DNA from: Pseudoxanthomonas sp. NC8
Lineage (GTDB): Bacteria; Pseudomonadota; Gammaproteobacteria; Xanthomonadales; Xanthomonadaceae
Direction: 5' to 3'
Assembly (NCBI GenBank): GCA_025232375.1
Contig: CP060419.1
Location: forward strand, 62,001-126,000
DNA length: 64,000 nucleotides
Under the pieces are notes generated by a model. It searched no databases. It was given only the letters and a program-made list of their open reading frames with translations, and had not been told where the DNA came from. The position numbers and the translations under genes are program-made. Every line of letters begins with the position of its first letter. Within the stretch, counting starts at the first letter, position 1. Shown here one piece after another: positions 1 through 11,015 of this stretch.

Positions 1-2612
1 CTGGGGCGCGGCCGGGCGCGACTTCATGGCCCTGCTCGGCAGCTACGAAGTGGTGCATCCGTCCGCCGAGATCGCCGCGTACGCCGATCCGGAAACCGCC
101 AGCGGCCCGACCTGGCCGAAGGCGGCCTGCGCGACAGCCTGCTGCGGCGGATGCAGGGCGACCTGTTCCGTCGCCACGCGCACCCGTCCGGCCCGCCGCG
201 CGCAGCGGTCGACGCCGGTGATCCGAGCCTGCAGCTGCACGCCTGCCACACCCGCCTGCGCGAACTGCAGGTGCTGCACGACCGCCTGCGCGCGCTGCTC
301 GAAGACCCGCGCTTCGACCCGCCGCTGCAGCCGCGCGAGATCGCGGTGCTGGCACCGGACATCGATCCCTACGTGCCGTACCTGGACGCGGTGTTCGGCA
401 GCGAGGAACGCGGCGTCGCCATTCCCTATGCGATGGCCGATGCCAGCCCGCTGGCCGGCGAGCCGCTGGCCGAAGTGTTCCTGCGCCTGCTGGCGCTGCC
501 GGTCGCGCGCTTCGGTATGGAGGAAACGCTGGACCTGCTCGCCAGCCCGCCGCTGGCGCAGGCGGCCGGGCTTGACGCGGCCGCGTCCGAACGCCTGCAC
601 GGCTGGCTGCATGCCGCCGGCGCGCGCTGGGGCATCGACGCGGCACACCGCGCCCGCGGGGCGCACCGGCCGACGACGCGTACACCCTGGCAGTTCGCGC
701 TGGACCGGCTGCTGCTCGGCCATGCCACCGGCGACGCCGCCGACCTCGCCGGTGCCGCCGGGCAGGTCGTCGCACCGTGGCCGGAACTGGAAGGCAGCGC
801 CCTGGACGCGCTCGATGCCTTGCTGCGCCTGCTGCGCGTGCTCGCCCGCCACGAACGCGTGCTTGCCGAGGCGATGCCGCCGGCGCGCTGGCGCGAGCGC
901 CTGCTCGCCCTGCTCGATGCGCTGCTGCCGCGCCCGCCGGCCACGCCCGCCGCGCAGCGCGCGCTGGACCGCCTGCGCCAGCTGGTCGACGCCTTCGCCC
1001 GCGACGCCGCGCGGGCCGGCGTCGAACAAGCGGTCGCCGCCGAAGTGGTGCGTGCGCATTTCGCCGGAGTGCTGGGTGAAGCCGACACGCGCGCGCCGCT
1101 GCTCACCGGCGGCGTCAGCTTCGCGCGGATGGTGCCGATGCGGCTGCTGCCGTTCCGGGTGATCTGCCTGCTGGGCATGAACGACGGCGACTTCCCGCGC
1201 CGCGACCCCGCCGCCGGCCTCAACCGGCTCACCGCCGAACTGGGCACCGACCGCCGCCGCCACGGCGACCGCTCGACCCGCGACGACGACCGCTACCTGT
1301 TCCTGCAGCTGTTCGCCTCGGTGCAGGATGTGCTTTACGTGAGCTGGCTCGGCGCCGATCCGCGCGACGGCAGCACGCGCGAACCGTCGGCGCTGGTGGC
1401 CGAACTGCTGTCGGCCGCGGCCGACTACCACCTCGCCGCGGACGAAGCGGAGCGGACCCGACGCAAGCAGAATGTGGCCGATGCGCTGGTCCTGCGCCAT
1501 CCCCTGCAGCCGTTCTCGCCGGCCGCGTTCGGTGGTGGCGAGGCAGCCGATCCGCGCCGCTTCAGCTATCGCGACCACTGGCACGCCGCCGCCGGCCGCC
1601 TGTCCGGCGCGCGCAACGCGCTGGCGCCATGGATGGAGGCGGCACATGCGCTGGCGCCGCCTGCGGGAGTCGAAGAGGAACTGTCGCTCGATGCGCTGCG
1701 CCGCTTCCTGCAGGCGCCCGCCGAACAGTTCCTGCGCCAGCGGCTGGGCTTGCGCCTTGCCGAAGTGGACGAAGCCGGCGACGACATCGAACCGCTGCAG
1801 GCCCCGGCGCGCGGCCGCGAGCGCAGTGCCCTGCAGCGCGCGGTGTTCGACGCGCTGCTGGACGGCGCCGATGCCGCGGCGATGTATGCGCCGTTGCGCG
1901 CGCGCGGCCTGCTGCCATCCGGTCCGCCCGGGCGGCGTGCGTTGGCGGAAGTACTCGGCGAAGTGCGCCCGTACGCGCTCGCGTTCGGCGCATGGCGCGA
2001 CGGTGTGCCGGCGCAGTCGTTTCTGCCGCCCCCGGTGTCGATTGACGGGGTGAACCTGCACGGCCGCCTCGTCGATGCCTTGGCCGCAGGGCTTCGCCCG
2101 CGTGCGCGTCGGCGCGCCGAACGGGACGTCGGCGATCCGCAATGGCCTGGACTGGCTGTTCGCCGGGCCGCCGGCTGGACCTGCCCTTCGTCGAGTTCCA
2201 CGACACAGGCAATGGCATCGGTCCGCATCCGCGCGAACCGGTCGGCCAGCAACGTGCGCGTGACGTGCTCGCCCGCCTGCTCGCCCTGCGTCGCGAAGGC
2301 CTGCGCCGGCCGTTGCCGTTCGCGCCCTACAGCGCCTGGGAGTACTTCACCGCCGCCGATCCGGTCCGTGGCGTGCGCGAGGCAGCCAAACGCTGGCGCG
2401 GCAGTGCGCGCAGCTGGGCCGAAGGCGAGGACGGAGCGCTGCGCCTGGCCCTGCGCGGCCGCGATCCGTTCGCCGACACCGGGGCGCTGCGCGAGTTCGC
2501 CGAACTCGCCGATGTCATCTTCGGCGCGGTGGTCCATGGCGACCCGCAGGCGCGCAGCGATGTCGCGCTCGACCTGCCAGCGCCGGACGAAGACGCGGAA
2601 GACGCCGCATGA
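1..2612 (+). CDS. recC: RecC, exonuclease V gamma subunit (5' truncated by window edge)
   Basis: Subunit of the RecBCD helicase-nuclease that processes double-strand breaks; RecC recognises Chi and holds RecB and RecD together. The N-terminal part of the protein lies outside the window. Visible family signatures include VLAPDIDPYVPYLDAVFG near 350-410 and RVICLLGMNDGDFPRRDP near 1155-1210, both typical of RecC. The reading frame breaks near 108 (a C appears lost), at 2078-2083 (CCTTGG, one base gained) and near 2175 (a G gained); the protein continues sensibly across each break and ends at the TGA at 2610-2612. The stop overlaps the recB ATG, which implies translational coupling. About 865 residues remain of a family length near 1100. 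The family call is firm; the breaks look like sequence errors rather than decay. Confidence 0.9.
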
Positions 2613-5600
2613 ACGACGCATCCACCGCGCGCGTGCCCGCGCCCGATCCATGGCTGGGCGTGCCGCTCGACGGCGTGCACCTGGTCGAGGCCAGCGCCGG
2701 CACCGGCAAGACCTTCACCCTTAGCCACCTGGTCACCCGGCTGGTGGTCGAGCGCGGCCTGCGGGTGGGACAGATCCTGGCGGTCACCTTCACCGAGGCG
2801 GCGACCCTGGGAGTTGCGCAAGCGCATCCGCGAGCGCCTGCAGCTGGCCCTCGACCTGATCGACACCCCGTCCGCGGCAGGCGAGAAGCACGAGCTCGTG
2901 CTCACCCGCCAGCTGCTGCAGGCGCACTACGAGCGCAGCGGCGAAGACGAGGCCACGGTCCGCAGGCGCCTGCACCTGCATGGCGGTGCTGGAAACCGAC
3001 CTTGGCCGCGATCTTCACCATCCACGGCTTCTGCGCCCGCGCGCTGCGCGAACACGCGCTGGAGAGTGGACAGGGCTTCGATCCGCCGGAGCTGCTCGGC
3101 AACGACCGCGCGCTGCGCGAAGCGCTGGCCGCCGACCTGTGGCGCGCCCACGCGGTCGATGCCGCCGCCGCCGATGACCTCGCCGCGCTGTGGAAGGAAG
3201 GCCCGGTGGCATTGGCCGCGGACCTGCGCGCGCTGTAAGGCGGGATCGAGCTGCTGCCGCCGGATGCGCCGCTGCCGCCCGATCCGGCGCCGCGCCTGCA
3301 TGAGGCCGGCCGGGTATTGGCCGACGGCTTCCGCGCCCACGGCGACGAGTTCCTCGCCGGGCTGCTGGCCGCGGTCGAAGCGAAGGTGCTCAACGGCAAC
3401 AGCTATCGCGCCGACTGGATCGAGCTGCTGTGGACCCGGCTGTCGGCCTGGTGCGAGGCCGGCGACTACGCCGCGCCGCTGGACGAGCGCGTGGCCCGGC
3501 TCACCAGCGAGGCGCTGCAGGCCAAGACCAACAAGAGCCACGCCGGGCGCACGCCCACGTCGCCGCTGTGCATGCTCGTGCCGCCGTACCTGGAGGCGCT
3601 GCAGGCCCAGTCCGACTACGTCGCCCGCCGCCGCATGGCCCTGCTGCACGCGATCCGCGCCGACGCGCGCGTGCGCCTGGCCGCGCTCAAGCGCCAGCGC
3701 CGGGTGCAGACCTACGACGACCTGATCGACGGCGTCGCCGACGCGCTCGACGGCATGCAGGGACCGGCGCTGGCCAGCGCGTTGCGCGCGCAGTACCGCA
3801 TCGCCCTGGTCGACGAATTCCAGGACACCGACGCGCGCCAGTGGCGGATCTTCGACCGCGTATTTGGCAGCGGAAGTAAGGCCCATGGCCGCCCAGCCAC
3901 CGGCGCTGTTCCTGATCGGCGACCCGAAGCAGGCCATCTACGGCTTCCGCGGCGGCGACGTGCACACCTACCTGGCCGCACGCGCCAGCGCCGAAGCCGC
4001 ACCAGCGCTGGCGCACAACTTCCGTTCGCGCCCGGCGGTGCTGCATGCGATCGACACGCTGTACGCGCAGGCCGGCGTCGCCGCCTTCGTCGATCCGCGC
4101 ATCGTGTTCCATGGCGTCGAACCGGGCGGCAAGCGCAGCGACGCCGACTTCCAGCGCGCCGGCACCGCCGCGCCCGCGCTCACCCTGTGGCAGGCACCCG
4201 CACCGTCGCCCGATCCGAAGACCGGCAAGCTGAAGCCGTACAGCGCCGAAGACTCGCGCGCGCTGGCCACCCGCGCCTGCGTCGCCGCGATCCATGCGGT
4301 GCTGTCCGAGGGTAAGGCCGGCAGCGCCACCCTGCGCGACGGCGACACCCCGCGCGGCGTGCGCGCCGGCGACATCGCGGTGCTGGTACGCAGCCATGCC
4401 GAGGCCAGCCGCATCCAGCAGGCGCTGGCCGCGGTCGGCGTTCCCGCGGTGGCGGCCGGCAAGCAGAGCCTGTTCGCCACCGCCGAGGCGCGCGAGCTGC
4501 ATACGCTGCTGCTCGCGCTGCTGCACGGTGCCGACGATGGCCGCCTGCGCGCGGCCTTGTCGACCGTGCTCATCGGCGTGGATGCGGCCGGGATCGATGG
4601 CCTCGAGCGCGACGCCGAAGCGCACCACCGCTGGCAACAGCAGGCCGTGGCCTGGCGCGAACGCCTGCGCCGCGGCGGTCCGCTGGCCCTGGTCGGTGCG
4701 CTGTGCGCGGAGCGCAGCGAGGCCCTGCTCGGGCTGGTCGACGGCGAGCGCCGGGTCAGCAACTTCCTGCAGCTGGCCGAACTGCTGCAGGAGGCGCAGG
4801 CACGCGCGCTGGGCCTGCACGGGCTGGTCGACTGGCTCGGCCGGCGGATCGCCGATGCGGATCCGGATGACGAAACGCAGCTGCTGCGGCTTGAATCCGA
4901 TGCGCGCCGCGTGCAGATCGTGACCCTGCACAAGAGCAAGGGCCTGGAGTACCCGCTGGTATTCCTGCCGTTCATCGGCATCGGCGGCAAGGCGCCCAGC
5001 CCGGGCCGGCACTGTGCCGTCCATGACGACGACACGCACGGCCGTCGCCTGCACTGGAAAAGCGGGCTGGCCGAGGCGCACTGGGATACGGCCGAAGCCA
5101 CGTGGAAGGACGAGCAGCGTGCCGAGGACGCGCGCCTGCTCTATGTCGGCCTGACCCGTGCCGAGCACGCACTGTGGATCGCCACCGGCATGTTCTCCGG
5201 CCACGACACGGCCGCGCTGGCCCCCTGCTGCGCGACCCCGCCGCATTCGCCGCCGATCCTTCGATCCGCCTCGATACCGACCCGCCGCCGGCCACCCTGC
5301 CACGCCTGCCCCCGAATCCGCCGCGGCGGTGCCGCCGCCGCGCGCGGTGACCCGCATGCTCGCGCACGACTGGTGGGTGTACAGCTTCACCCAGCTGGCC
5401 AATGCCGACAGCGGGCATGAAGGCGCCGGCGAGGCCGATGCCGCGGCGACCTTGCCGGTGGCCGGCGGCCGCGACGAACCGGCCGCCGCCGAGGCCGCGC
5501 TGCCGGTGCCGGTCAGCCCGGAGGAAACGACCGACTCCGCCTACGACCCGCGCTTCTCCGGCAATCGCTACGGCGTGGCCCTGCACGCCGCGCTGGAGCA

Positions 5601-6298
5601 CGCCGACTTCGCCGCCTGGCACGACTGGCGCGCGGGCGACGCGGCGCCGTCCGACCAGGCCGTGCCCATTGCCGACGCCCTGCGCGCCGGCGGTTACGGT
5701 GTCGATGAACTCGACGACGGCATCGCCCTGACCACGCGCCTGATCGGCCACACCCTCACTGTCGCCCTGCCCGAAGGCGTGCGCCTGTGCGAGGTCCCGG
5801 CCAGCGATCGTCGACCTGAAATCGAATTCCAGTTCGTCCTGCAGCCGACCCGCGTCGATGCGCTGCTGCGCCTGCTGCACGCGCACGGCGTGGTCCGCGA
5901 GCGCGCCGGCTTCGGCCTGCGCACGCGGCTGGAAGGGCTGATGACCGGCCTTGGTCGACCTCACCTACCACCACGCCGGCCGCTGGTACGTGCTCGACTA
6001 CAAGTCCAACCGCCTGCCTGCCTACGACAGCGCCGCGCTGGAGGCGGCAATGGCGCACAGCGAGTACGACCTGCAGGCGCTGATCTATACCCTGGCCCTG
6101 CACCGCTGGCTGCGCTTCCGCCTCGGCGCCGGCTACGACTATGCGCGCGACTTCGGCGGCATCCGCTACCTGTTCTGCCGCGGCCTCGATGCCGCGCGCG
6201 ACGACCTGCAGGGCGTGCACGCGCAACGTTTCGCCCCGGAACTGGTCGACGCGCTCGATGCGCTGTTCGGTCATGGCGCCGAAGGCGTGGCCGCATGA
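2609..6298 (+). CDS. recB: RecB, exonuclease V beta subunit (helicase-nuclease)
   Basis: ATP-dependent 3'-5' helicase and the only nuclease of RecBCD. Walker A EASAGTGKTFTL lies about 25 residues in; motif II VDEFQDTD is near 3810, motif III LIGDPKQAIYGFRGGD near 3910, motif V VTLHKSKGLEY near 4920 and motif VI LLYVGLTRAEHALW near 5140. The C-terminal nuclease domain carries LVDLTYH and VLDYKSN near 5955-6010, the catalytic Asp and DYK residues of the family. Total size, about 1230 residues, matches RecB. Breaks occur at 2812, 3000 (CCTTGG), 3236 (in-frame TAA within TAAGG), 3876 (TAAGG), about 5222, about 5330 and 5949 (CCTTGG). The start overlaps the recC stop and the TGA overlaps the recD ATG. 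All catalytic motifs persist, so I treat the gene as functional. Confidence 0.92.
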
Positions 6299-8543
6299 GC
6301 CTGCTGCGCGAACTCGTCCAGGCCGGGGCGCTGCGCACGCTCGACGATGCGCTGGCGCAGAGCCTGCGCCGGCTCGATCCGGACACGCCCGACGAAGTGC
6401 TGGCCGCCGCCGCGCTGGCCTCGCTGGCGGTGGCGCAGGGCGACGCCGGCTTCGATCCTGCGCAGCCGTGGCGGCTGGTCGATGCGGCAATGCCGTGGCC
6501 CGACGCGTGGAGCTGGCGCGAGGTACTCGCCGCTTCGCGCTGGGTCGCCACGCCCGGCGACGCCGATGACGTCGCCGAGGCCAAGCCGCTGGTCCTCGAA
6601 GGCGGCCTGCTCTACCTGCGCCGCTACCGCGAGTACGAACGCCGCCTGGCCACGCGCCTGCGCCGGATCGCCGCACAGCCGCTGCGCGCCGGCGGCGCCG
6701 GGGTGCCGGCGTTCGACCTCGCCATGCTCGCACCGCTGTTCCAGCAGCTGTTTCCTTCCGCCACCGCGGACGACCGCCAGGCCCGTGCCGCCGCACTCGC
6801 CCTGCGTCGCGCGCTGCTGCTGGTCACCGGCGGCCCCGGCACCGGCAAGACCACCACCATCGCGCGCATGCTGGTCCTGCGCATCGCCGCCGCCGCGCAG
6901 GCCGGCACCGCCGCGCCGCGGATCGCGCTGGCCGCGCCCACCGGCCGTGCCGCCGAGCGCATGGCCGAGAGCCTGCGTCGCGCGGTCCACGTGATGCACG
7001 CCGCCGCGGGGACCCCTTCGGCCGGCGCCAGCGAAGCCCACGTCGTCGCCGGTACCGCCATCGCCGCCGCACACGTGCGCGCCGGTCTTGCCGACGACAG
7101 TGGCGCGTTTTCCGCAGCCAGCCTCGCCGGCGATCCAGCCGCCACCGCGCTCACCGGCGCCGGTCTTGCCGGCAGTGCCGATGCCCTGTCCGCCGCCATT
7201 CCCGCCGGCGTGCCGCACGTGCTGTCCGCCGCCGCGCTTGCCCATTCGCTGCCGACCCGGGCCTCGACCCTGCACCGCCTGCTCGGCGTCATCCCCGATT
7301 CGCCGCAGTTCCGCCACCACGCCGACAACCCGCTGCCGTACGACATCGTCGTGGTCGACGAGGCGTCGATGGTCGACCTGCCATTGATGTGCAAGCTGGC
7401 CGAAGCGGTGGCCGACGGCGCGCAGCTGGTGCTGCTCGGCGACCCCGACCAGCTGCCCTCGGTGGAGGCCGGCGACGTGCTCGCCGCGATCCTTGGCCGC
7501 GGCCGGCGACGGCAGCACGCTGGCCGACGACGATGCACGCGCGCTGCGGCCGCTGCTGGGCGACCTTGCCGCGCCCGCCGACGACACCCTCGCCGCCACA
7601 GGCCCGACCGGCACCACCGTCGCCGCGCATCCCCGCAGCGGCGACCTGTTTGCCCCGCGGCACGACGCGATCGCATGGACCGGCGATGCCGCATCCGCAC
7701 CCGATCCCGCCGCGACGTCCCGCGCATCCGCCGCGACCACGTCAGCCGGCGCCGTTCCCATGGCCCGCGCCACGGCCTTCGCCGCCGCCCGCATCCACCT
7801 GGTCCGCGGCTACCGCCAGAGCGACGCGCTGCAGTTGGCCGCGCTTGCCGACGCGGTGCGCCGCGGCGACGCCCGCCACGCGCTCGACCTGCTGCGCAGC
7901 GGCGAGCTCGGCGGGATCGCCTTTCACGAAAACACCGACGACCCGCTGGCCGCGCACGGCGCCGCGCTGCTTGGCCATTGGCGCGCGCTTGCCCATGCCG
8001 CCGATCCGGTCGATGCCCTGCGCCAGGCCAACCGCCTGCGCCTGCTCACCGCCCTGCGCGAAGGCGCGCAGGGCGCACGCGGGCTCAATGCGCGGATCGA
8101 GGCGCAGCTGTCCGGCCGCCGCCTCGGCAGCCCGGCCACCTGGTTTGCCGGCCGCCTGCTGCTGGTCACCGAGAACAGCTACCGCCACCGCCTGTTCAAC
8201 GGCGACGTCGGCGTCTGCCTGCCTGGCGACGACGGCGCGCTGCTGGCCTTGGTTCCCCGGCGAGGGCACCGAAGCCGTGCGTGCTTTCCATCCCGCCGCC
8301 CTGCCACAGCACGAGAGTGCCTTCGCCATGACCGTGCACAAGGCCGGGGGTTCGGAGTTCGAAGAGGTCTGGTTGCAGCTGCCGCGCAGCGACAGCCGCG
8401 TGCTCTCGCGCGAACTGGTCTACACCGGCCTGACCCGCGCCCGCAGCGTCCTGCACCTGGCCGGCAGCGCCGGGATCGTGCAGGCCGCGTTGGCACGCCA
8501 CGCCAGCCGGGTGTCGGGACTGGGCGGGCGGCTCGGCGCCTGA
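6295..8543 (+). CDS. recD: RecD, exonuclease V alpha subunit (helicase)
   Basis: 5'-3' SF1B helicase of RecBCD. Walker A GGPGTGKTTT lies near 6830, Walker B VVVDEASMVDLPLM near 7350, followed by LLGDPDQLPSVEAGDVLA near 7435; the C-terminal UvrD-like part has HKAGGSEFEEVWLQLP and YTGLTRAR near 8335-8450. The family usually has Gln where the first Gly of AGGSEF stands, so this is either an unusual substitution or another sequence error. The protein carries two Ala/Gly-rich insertions, about 7000-7250 and 7500-7790, that I do not see in the E. coli protein. Frame breaks are at 7491 (CCTTGG) and near 8258 (a C gained). The ATG overlaps the recB stop, completing a coupled recC-recB-recD operon. 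Confidence 0.92.
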
Positions 8544-8558
8544 GCGCGCCCACGCTGG

Positions 8559-8607
8559 CAACGGATCGGTTGCCCGCGCAACAGGTTGCACACCGCGCAA
8601 TCCGTTG
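8559..8607. repeat. Inverted repeat after recD
   Basis: CAACGGAT at 8559-8566 is matched by ATCCGTTG at 8600-8607, and the interval holds an inner hairpin, GTTGC-CCGC-GCAAC, at 8569-8582. It lies between the recD stop and the next gene and has no T-run, so it may be a Rho-assisted terminator fold or an operator for the downstream gene. The sequence alone does not decide between these. Confidence 0.35.
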
Positions 8608-8684
8608 ACGCGTTGCCCGGCGGCACACGAAGATCGCGGCCTGTCCCTGGGGAGGGACGACACGCCAGGCGCGATGGGGAGCAC

Positions 8685-9328
8685 ATGGAAAACACGTCGG
8701 GGGCGGCGACGCCGCCGTAGTGCCGCTGGAAATCGACCGCTGGAACTGGGGCGCGTTCCTGCTCACCTGGATCTGGGGCATATGCAACAGCACGTTCATC
8801 GCCCTGCTGATGTTCGTGCCCTTCGTCAACTTCGTCATGCCGTTCGTGCTCGGCGCGCGCGGCAGCGCTGGGCATGGCGCAACAAGCGCTGGGAAAGCGT
8901 GGAGGCGTTCCGGGCCACGCAACGCCGCTGGGCGTGGTGGGGGCTGGCTGCCCTGCTGCTGTTCGTCCTGTTCTTCGTCGGCATTTTCGCCGCGGTCTTC
9001 GCCACGATGAAGAATTCGGAGCCCTACAAGCTGGGGGTCCACGTGCTGGGCGCGAACGAGCACGCCATCGCCCTGCTGGGCCAGCCGGTGTCGACCGGCC
9101 TACCGTCGGGTAGCGTCCAGACCGCCGGTCCGAGCGGCGAAGCCGACCTCTCCTTCAGCGCCGAAGGTCCCAAGGGCGAAGGCACCGTCCACCTGCATGC
9201 GACCCGGAGCCTGGGCCAGTGGCAGCTTGACTAAGGCGGTGCTGGAAGATGAAGCCAGCGGCAGGCAGATCGACCTGGTCGACGGCCGGGCCGATCCGGA
9301 TGCGGCGATCGCGCCCGAAGCGCCCTGA
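8685..9328 (+). CDS. Coa1-family membrane protein with N-terminal two-helix module
   Basis: The protein starts with a short polar stretch, then EIDRWNWGAFLLTWIWG and a hydrophobic segment, a basic WAWRNKRWESVEAF linker, a second transmembrane helix (WWGLAALLLFVLFFVGIF) and a C-terminal extracytoplasmic domain. That domain has the Coa1/DUF1783 pattern: Ala-X-X-Leu-Gly-X-Pro-Val, a following Gly-Ser, then EGPKGEGTVHLHATRSLGQW and a conserved acidic strand. Coa1 proteins assist cytochrome c oxidase assembly in mitochondria; the role of bacterial homologues is not established. The ATG at 8685 has GGGGAG upstream. Frame breaks occur near 8718, near 8868 and at 9231 (TAAGG), and without them the protein ends at the TGA at 9326-9328. 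The family call rests on my recollection of the pattern. Confidence 0.6.
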
Positions 9329-9392
9329 CCGTCCAACCGCGCCCGGCCTCGCGGCCGGCGCCCATCCATCCTGAGTAAGGCCGGGAACGCGC

Positions 9393-9794
9393 ATGCAGAC
9401 GGACAATCCCTACGGCGCGCCCGCCGCTGCGCCCGCCACGCCGAACCGCGGAGTGCCCGAACCGGTGCTCAGGAAGATCAGGCATGCTGGGTGGCGGCGA
9501 TCGTCTCGGCCTGCATCACGCTGGCGGCCACGCTGATTGCCATGTCGGGCACCGACATCGTCGGCTTCTCGGCCCAGCAGCTGGTCGATGTCGCCCTGAT
9601 CTGCGCCCTGGCCTTCGGCATCTACCGCAAGAGCCGCGCGTGCGCGGTCATCATGTTCGGCTACTTCGTCCTCTCCAAGATCATGCAGGTCATGCAGGCG
9701 GGCGCTGGCGTCGTTCCTGGCGCTCGTTTTCGGCTACTTCTACTGGCAGGGGATCGTGGGAACCTTCGCCTACCACGCGCTCGACGACCGTTGA
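9393..9794 (+). CDS. Small multi-pass membrane protein of unknown function
   Basis: A protein of about 134 residues beginning MQTDNPYGAPAAAPATP, a Pro/Ala-rich cytoplasmic tail of the kind found on small DUF-type membrane proteins. Two hydrophobic segments follow (VAAIVSACITLAATLIAM and LVDVALICALAFGIY), then AVIMFGYFVLSKIMQVMQ and a last segment LALVFGYFYWQGIVGTFAY. It ends ALDDR at the TGA at 9792-9794. Frame breaks lie near 9480 and near 9705; the hydrophobic pattern runs through both. It sits 64 bases after the Coa1-like gene on the same strand, so the two may be co-transcribed. I do not recognise a specific family. Confidence 0.55.
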
Positions 9795-9885
9795 CCGGAC
9801 AGGCGCATCGAAGGACCCTACGGGTCAGGCTCAGGTGAGCCTCGACGTCGCATCGCGACAGGCCATGTCCCACCCGGAGATCGCC

Positions 9886-10266
9886 ATGAAACGAGTCACA
9901 GGCATCGGCGGCATTTTCTTCAAGGCCAACGACCCGGCCGCGCTCGCGGGCTGGTACCGCGACCACCTGGGCCTCGACGTGGCCGGCTGGAACGGCGCCA
10001 TCTTCAACTGGGGCGGCGATGGCAGTCCGGCGGGGGTGACCGTCTGGAGCCCGTTCGCCGCCGACACGACGTACATGGCGCCGGGCACGGCGTCCTTCAT
10101 GGTCAATTTCCGCGTCGCCGACCTCGATGCCCTGCTGGCGGCACTGCGGGCTGAAGGCTGCAATGTCGTCGACCGGACCGAAACGTCCGAGCAGGGCAAG
10201 TTCGGCTGGGTCATCGACCCGGAAGGCAACAAGGTCGAACTGTGGGAGCCGGCGGCAGGGCAGTAG
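9886..10266 (+). CDS. VOC (glyoxalase/bleomycin-resistance fold) family protein
   Basis: A single-domain protein of 126 residues with the paired beta-alpha-beta-beta-beta modules of the vicinal oxygen chelate superfamily: FFKANDPAALAGWYRDHLGL at the start, a central FMVNFRVADLDALLAALRAEGC repeat of the module, and the closing GWVIDPEGNKVELWEP, whose Glu is the usual metal ligand. The N-terminal module lacks an obvious metal His. I chose the ATG at 9886 because GGAGA sits six bases upstream and the domain begins immediately; an in-frame ATG at 9865 is possible. Substrate is unknown; relatives are annotated as glyoxalase-like or bleomycin-resistance proteins. The gene is intact. Confidence 0.8.
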   Translation: MKRVTGIGGIFFKANDPAALAGWYRDHLGLDVAGWNGAIFNWGGDGSPAGVTVWSPFAADTTYMAPGTASFMVNFRVADLDALLAALRAEGCNVVDRTETSEQGKFGWVIDPEGNKVELWEPAAGQ

Positions 10267-10375
10267 ACAGGAACGCGCTCCATCGCCAGAGCTGGGGCCA
10301 GAGTGGACCTATGGTCACCGACCCCACTTCTGATCCCTGGTCGTTGGCACGAGCAACCTCCGAAGGAACACTGGC

Positions 10376-10744
10376 ATGTTCGCGCTCATCCTCGCCTTCG
10401 CCGTGTCCCCCGCTCCGCCGCCAGCGACATCTGACCAAACGCCCGCACCGATCCTCTCCTGCGAGGCCCTGTACTTCCAGAAACTGGTAAATGCCTACGG
10501 TGTGCCCCGCTCCTGGCAGGAAAACACACAGGTCGATGGTGGGGTGGCCGACGACGTCGGCGAACTGCTCAACGACACCGGCGTGGTTGCCGACGGCTTC
10601 CGTCATACGCTGGTCGTGGATAAAGCCGATGGCCGGCAAGGCTATGTCGTCCAGGTTGGCGGCTTCGCCGGCATGCGGCGGGTGTATGGTCCGTTCCCGC
10701 TGCCCGTTTGCGGTGCGGCCGCCAGCGCGACAGGGTCGGGCTGA
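10376..10744 (+). CDS. Hypothetical small exported protein
   Basis: An intact 122-residue ORF. It begins with a short hydrophobic leader (MFALILAFAVSPAPPPA) that could be a signal peptide cleaved after an Ala, followed by a soluble region with two Cys (LSCEALYFQ and PLPVCGAAA) that could form one disulfide. AAGGAAC lies 11 bases before the ATG as a plausible ribosome binding site. I recognise no family. It precedes another small exported ORF by 15 bases, so the two may form a small operon. Confidence 0.55.
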   Translation: MFALILAFAVSPAPPPATSDQTPAPILSCEALYFQKLVNAYGVPRSWQENTQVDGGVADDVGELLNDTGVVADGFRHTLVVDKADGRQGYVVQVGGFAGMRRVYGPFPLPVCGAAASATGSG

Positions 10745-10759
10745 CGTCCTGCTGAGACG

Positions 10760-10939
10760 ATGCCGATGAGCGTTGGCGCACGTGTACGCATCCTGCTGGT
10801 GGCGGGCTTGCTGGGTGCCGCGCTCCCCGCCCATGCCTGCGAGTTCTACGAGGCGATGGAGGTCGACGCGGGCGAGACCCTGATCGTGGTAGTGCTGCGC
10901 GACGGCGGGGCGGTGCCGTCAACCCTGGTGGTGCAGTAG
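10760..10939 (+). CDS. Very small secreted protein (59 aa)
   Basis: A short intact ORF with a clear signal peptide: MPMSVGARVRILLVAGLLG, then AALPAHA as a type I cleavage site, followed by about 30 mature residues starting CEFYEAMEVDAGETLIVV and ending with the TAG at 10937-10939. It follows the previous small ORF by 15 bases. The mature region reads like the first beta-hairpin of a larger domain, so the ORF may be a remnant or cut short by an undetected frameshift. No function can be assigned. Confidence 0.4.
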   Translation: MPMSVGARVRILLVAGLLGAALPAHACEFYEAMEVDAGETLIVVVLRDGGAVPSTLVVQ

Positions 10940-11015
10940 GGCGCCACGGTCGCCGCAGTGTCGTTGACGGGTCGCGGGGCGCGCCACACACTCGTGCCAC
11001 CCCGCTTCGGGGCCA

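Noticed and set aside
43..2142. A 699-residue ORF on the minus strand opposite recC
   Set aside because: Its Gln/Arg/His-rich translation is the usual antisense shadow of a GC-rich gene; the plus strand encodes clear RecC motifs throughout.
2609..6298. recB as a pseudogene
   Set aside because: All helicase and nuclease motifs are intact and each break is a single-base event of the same kind seen in gltB, folE and other genes unlikely to be lost together.
2609..8543. Programmed ribosomal frameshifting as an explanation for the broken recB and recD frames
   Set aside because: The same short motif breaks dozens of unrelated genes, in both directions and also as stop codons; no slippery heptamer with a downstream structure recurs.
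8642..8657. Hairpin GTCCC...GGGAC as a riboswitch or attenuator before the Coa1-like gene
   Set aside because: The stem is only five or six bases and no conserved aptamer or alternative structure is evident.
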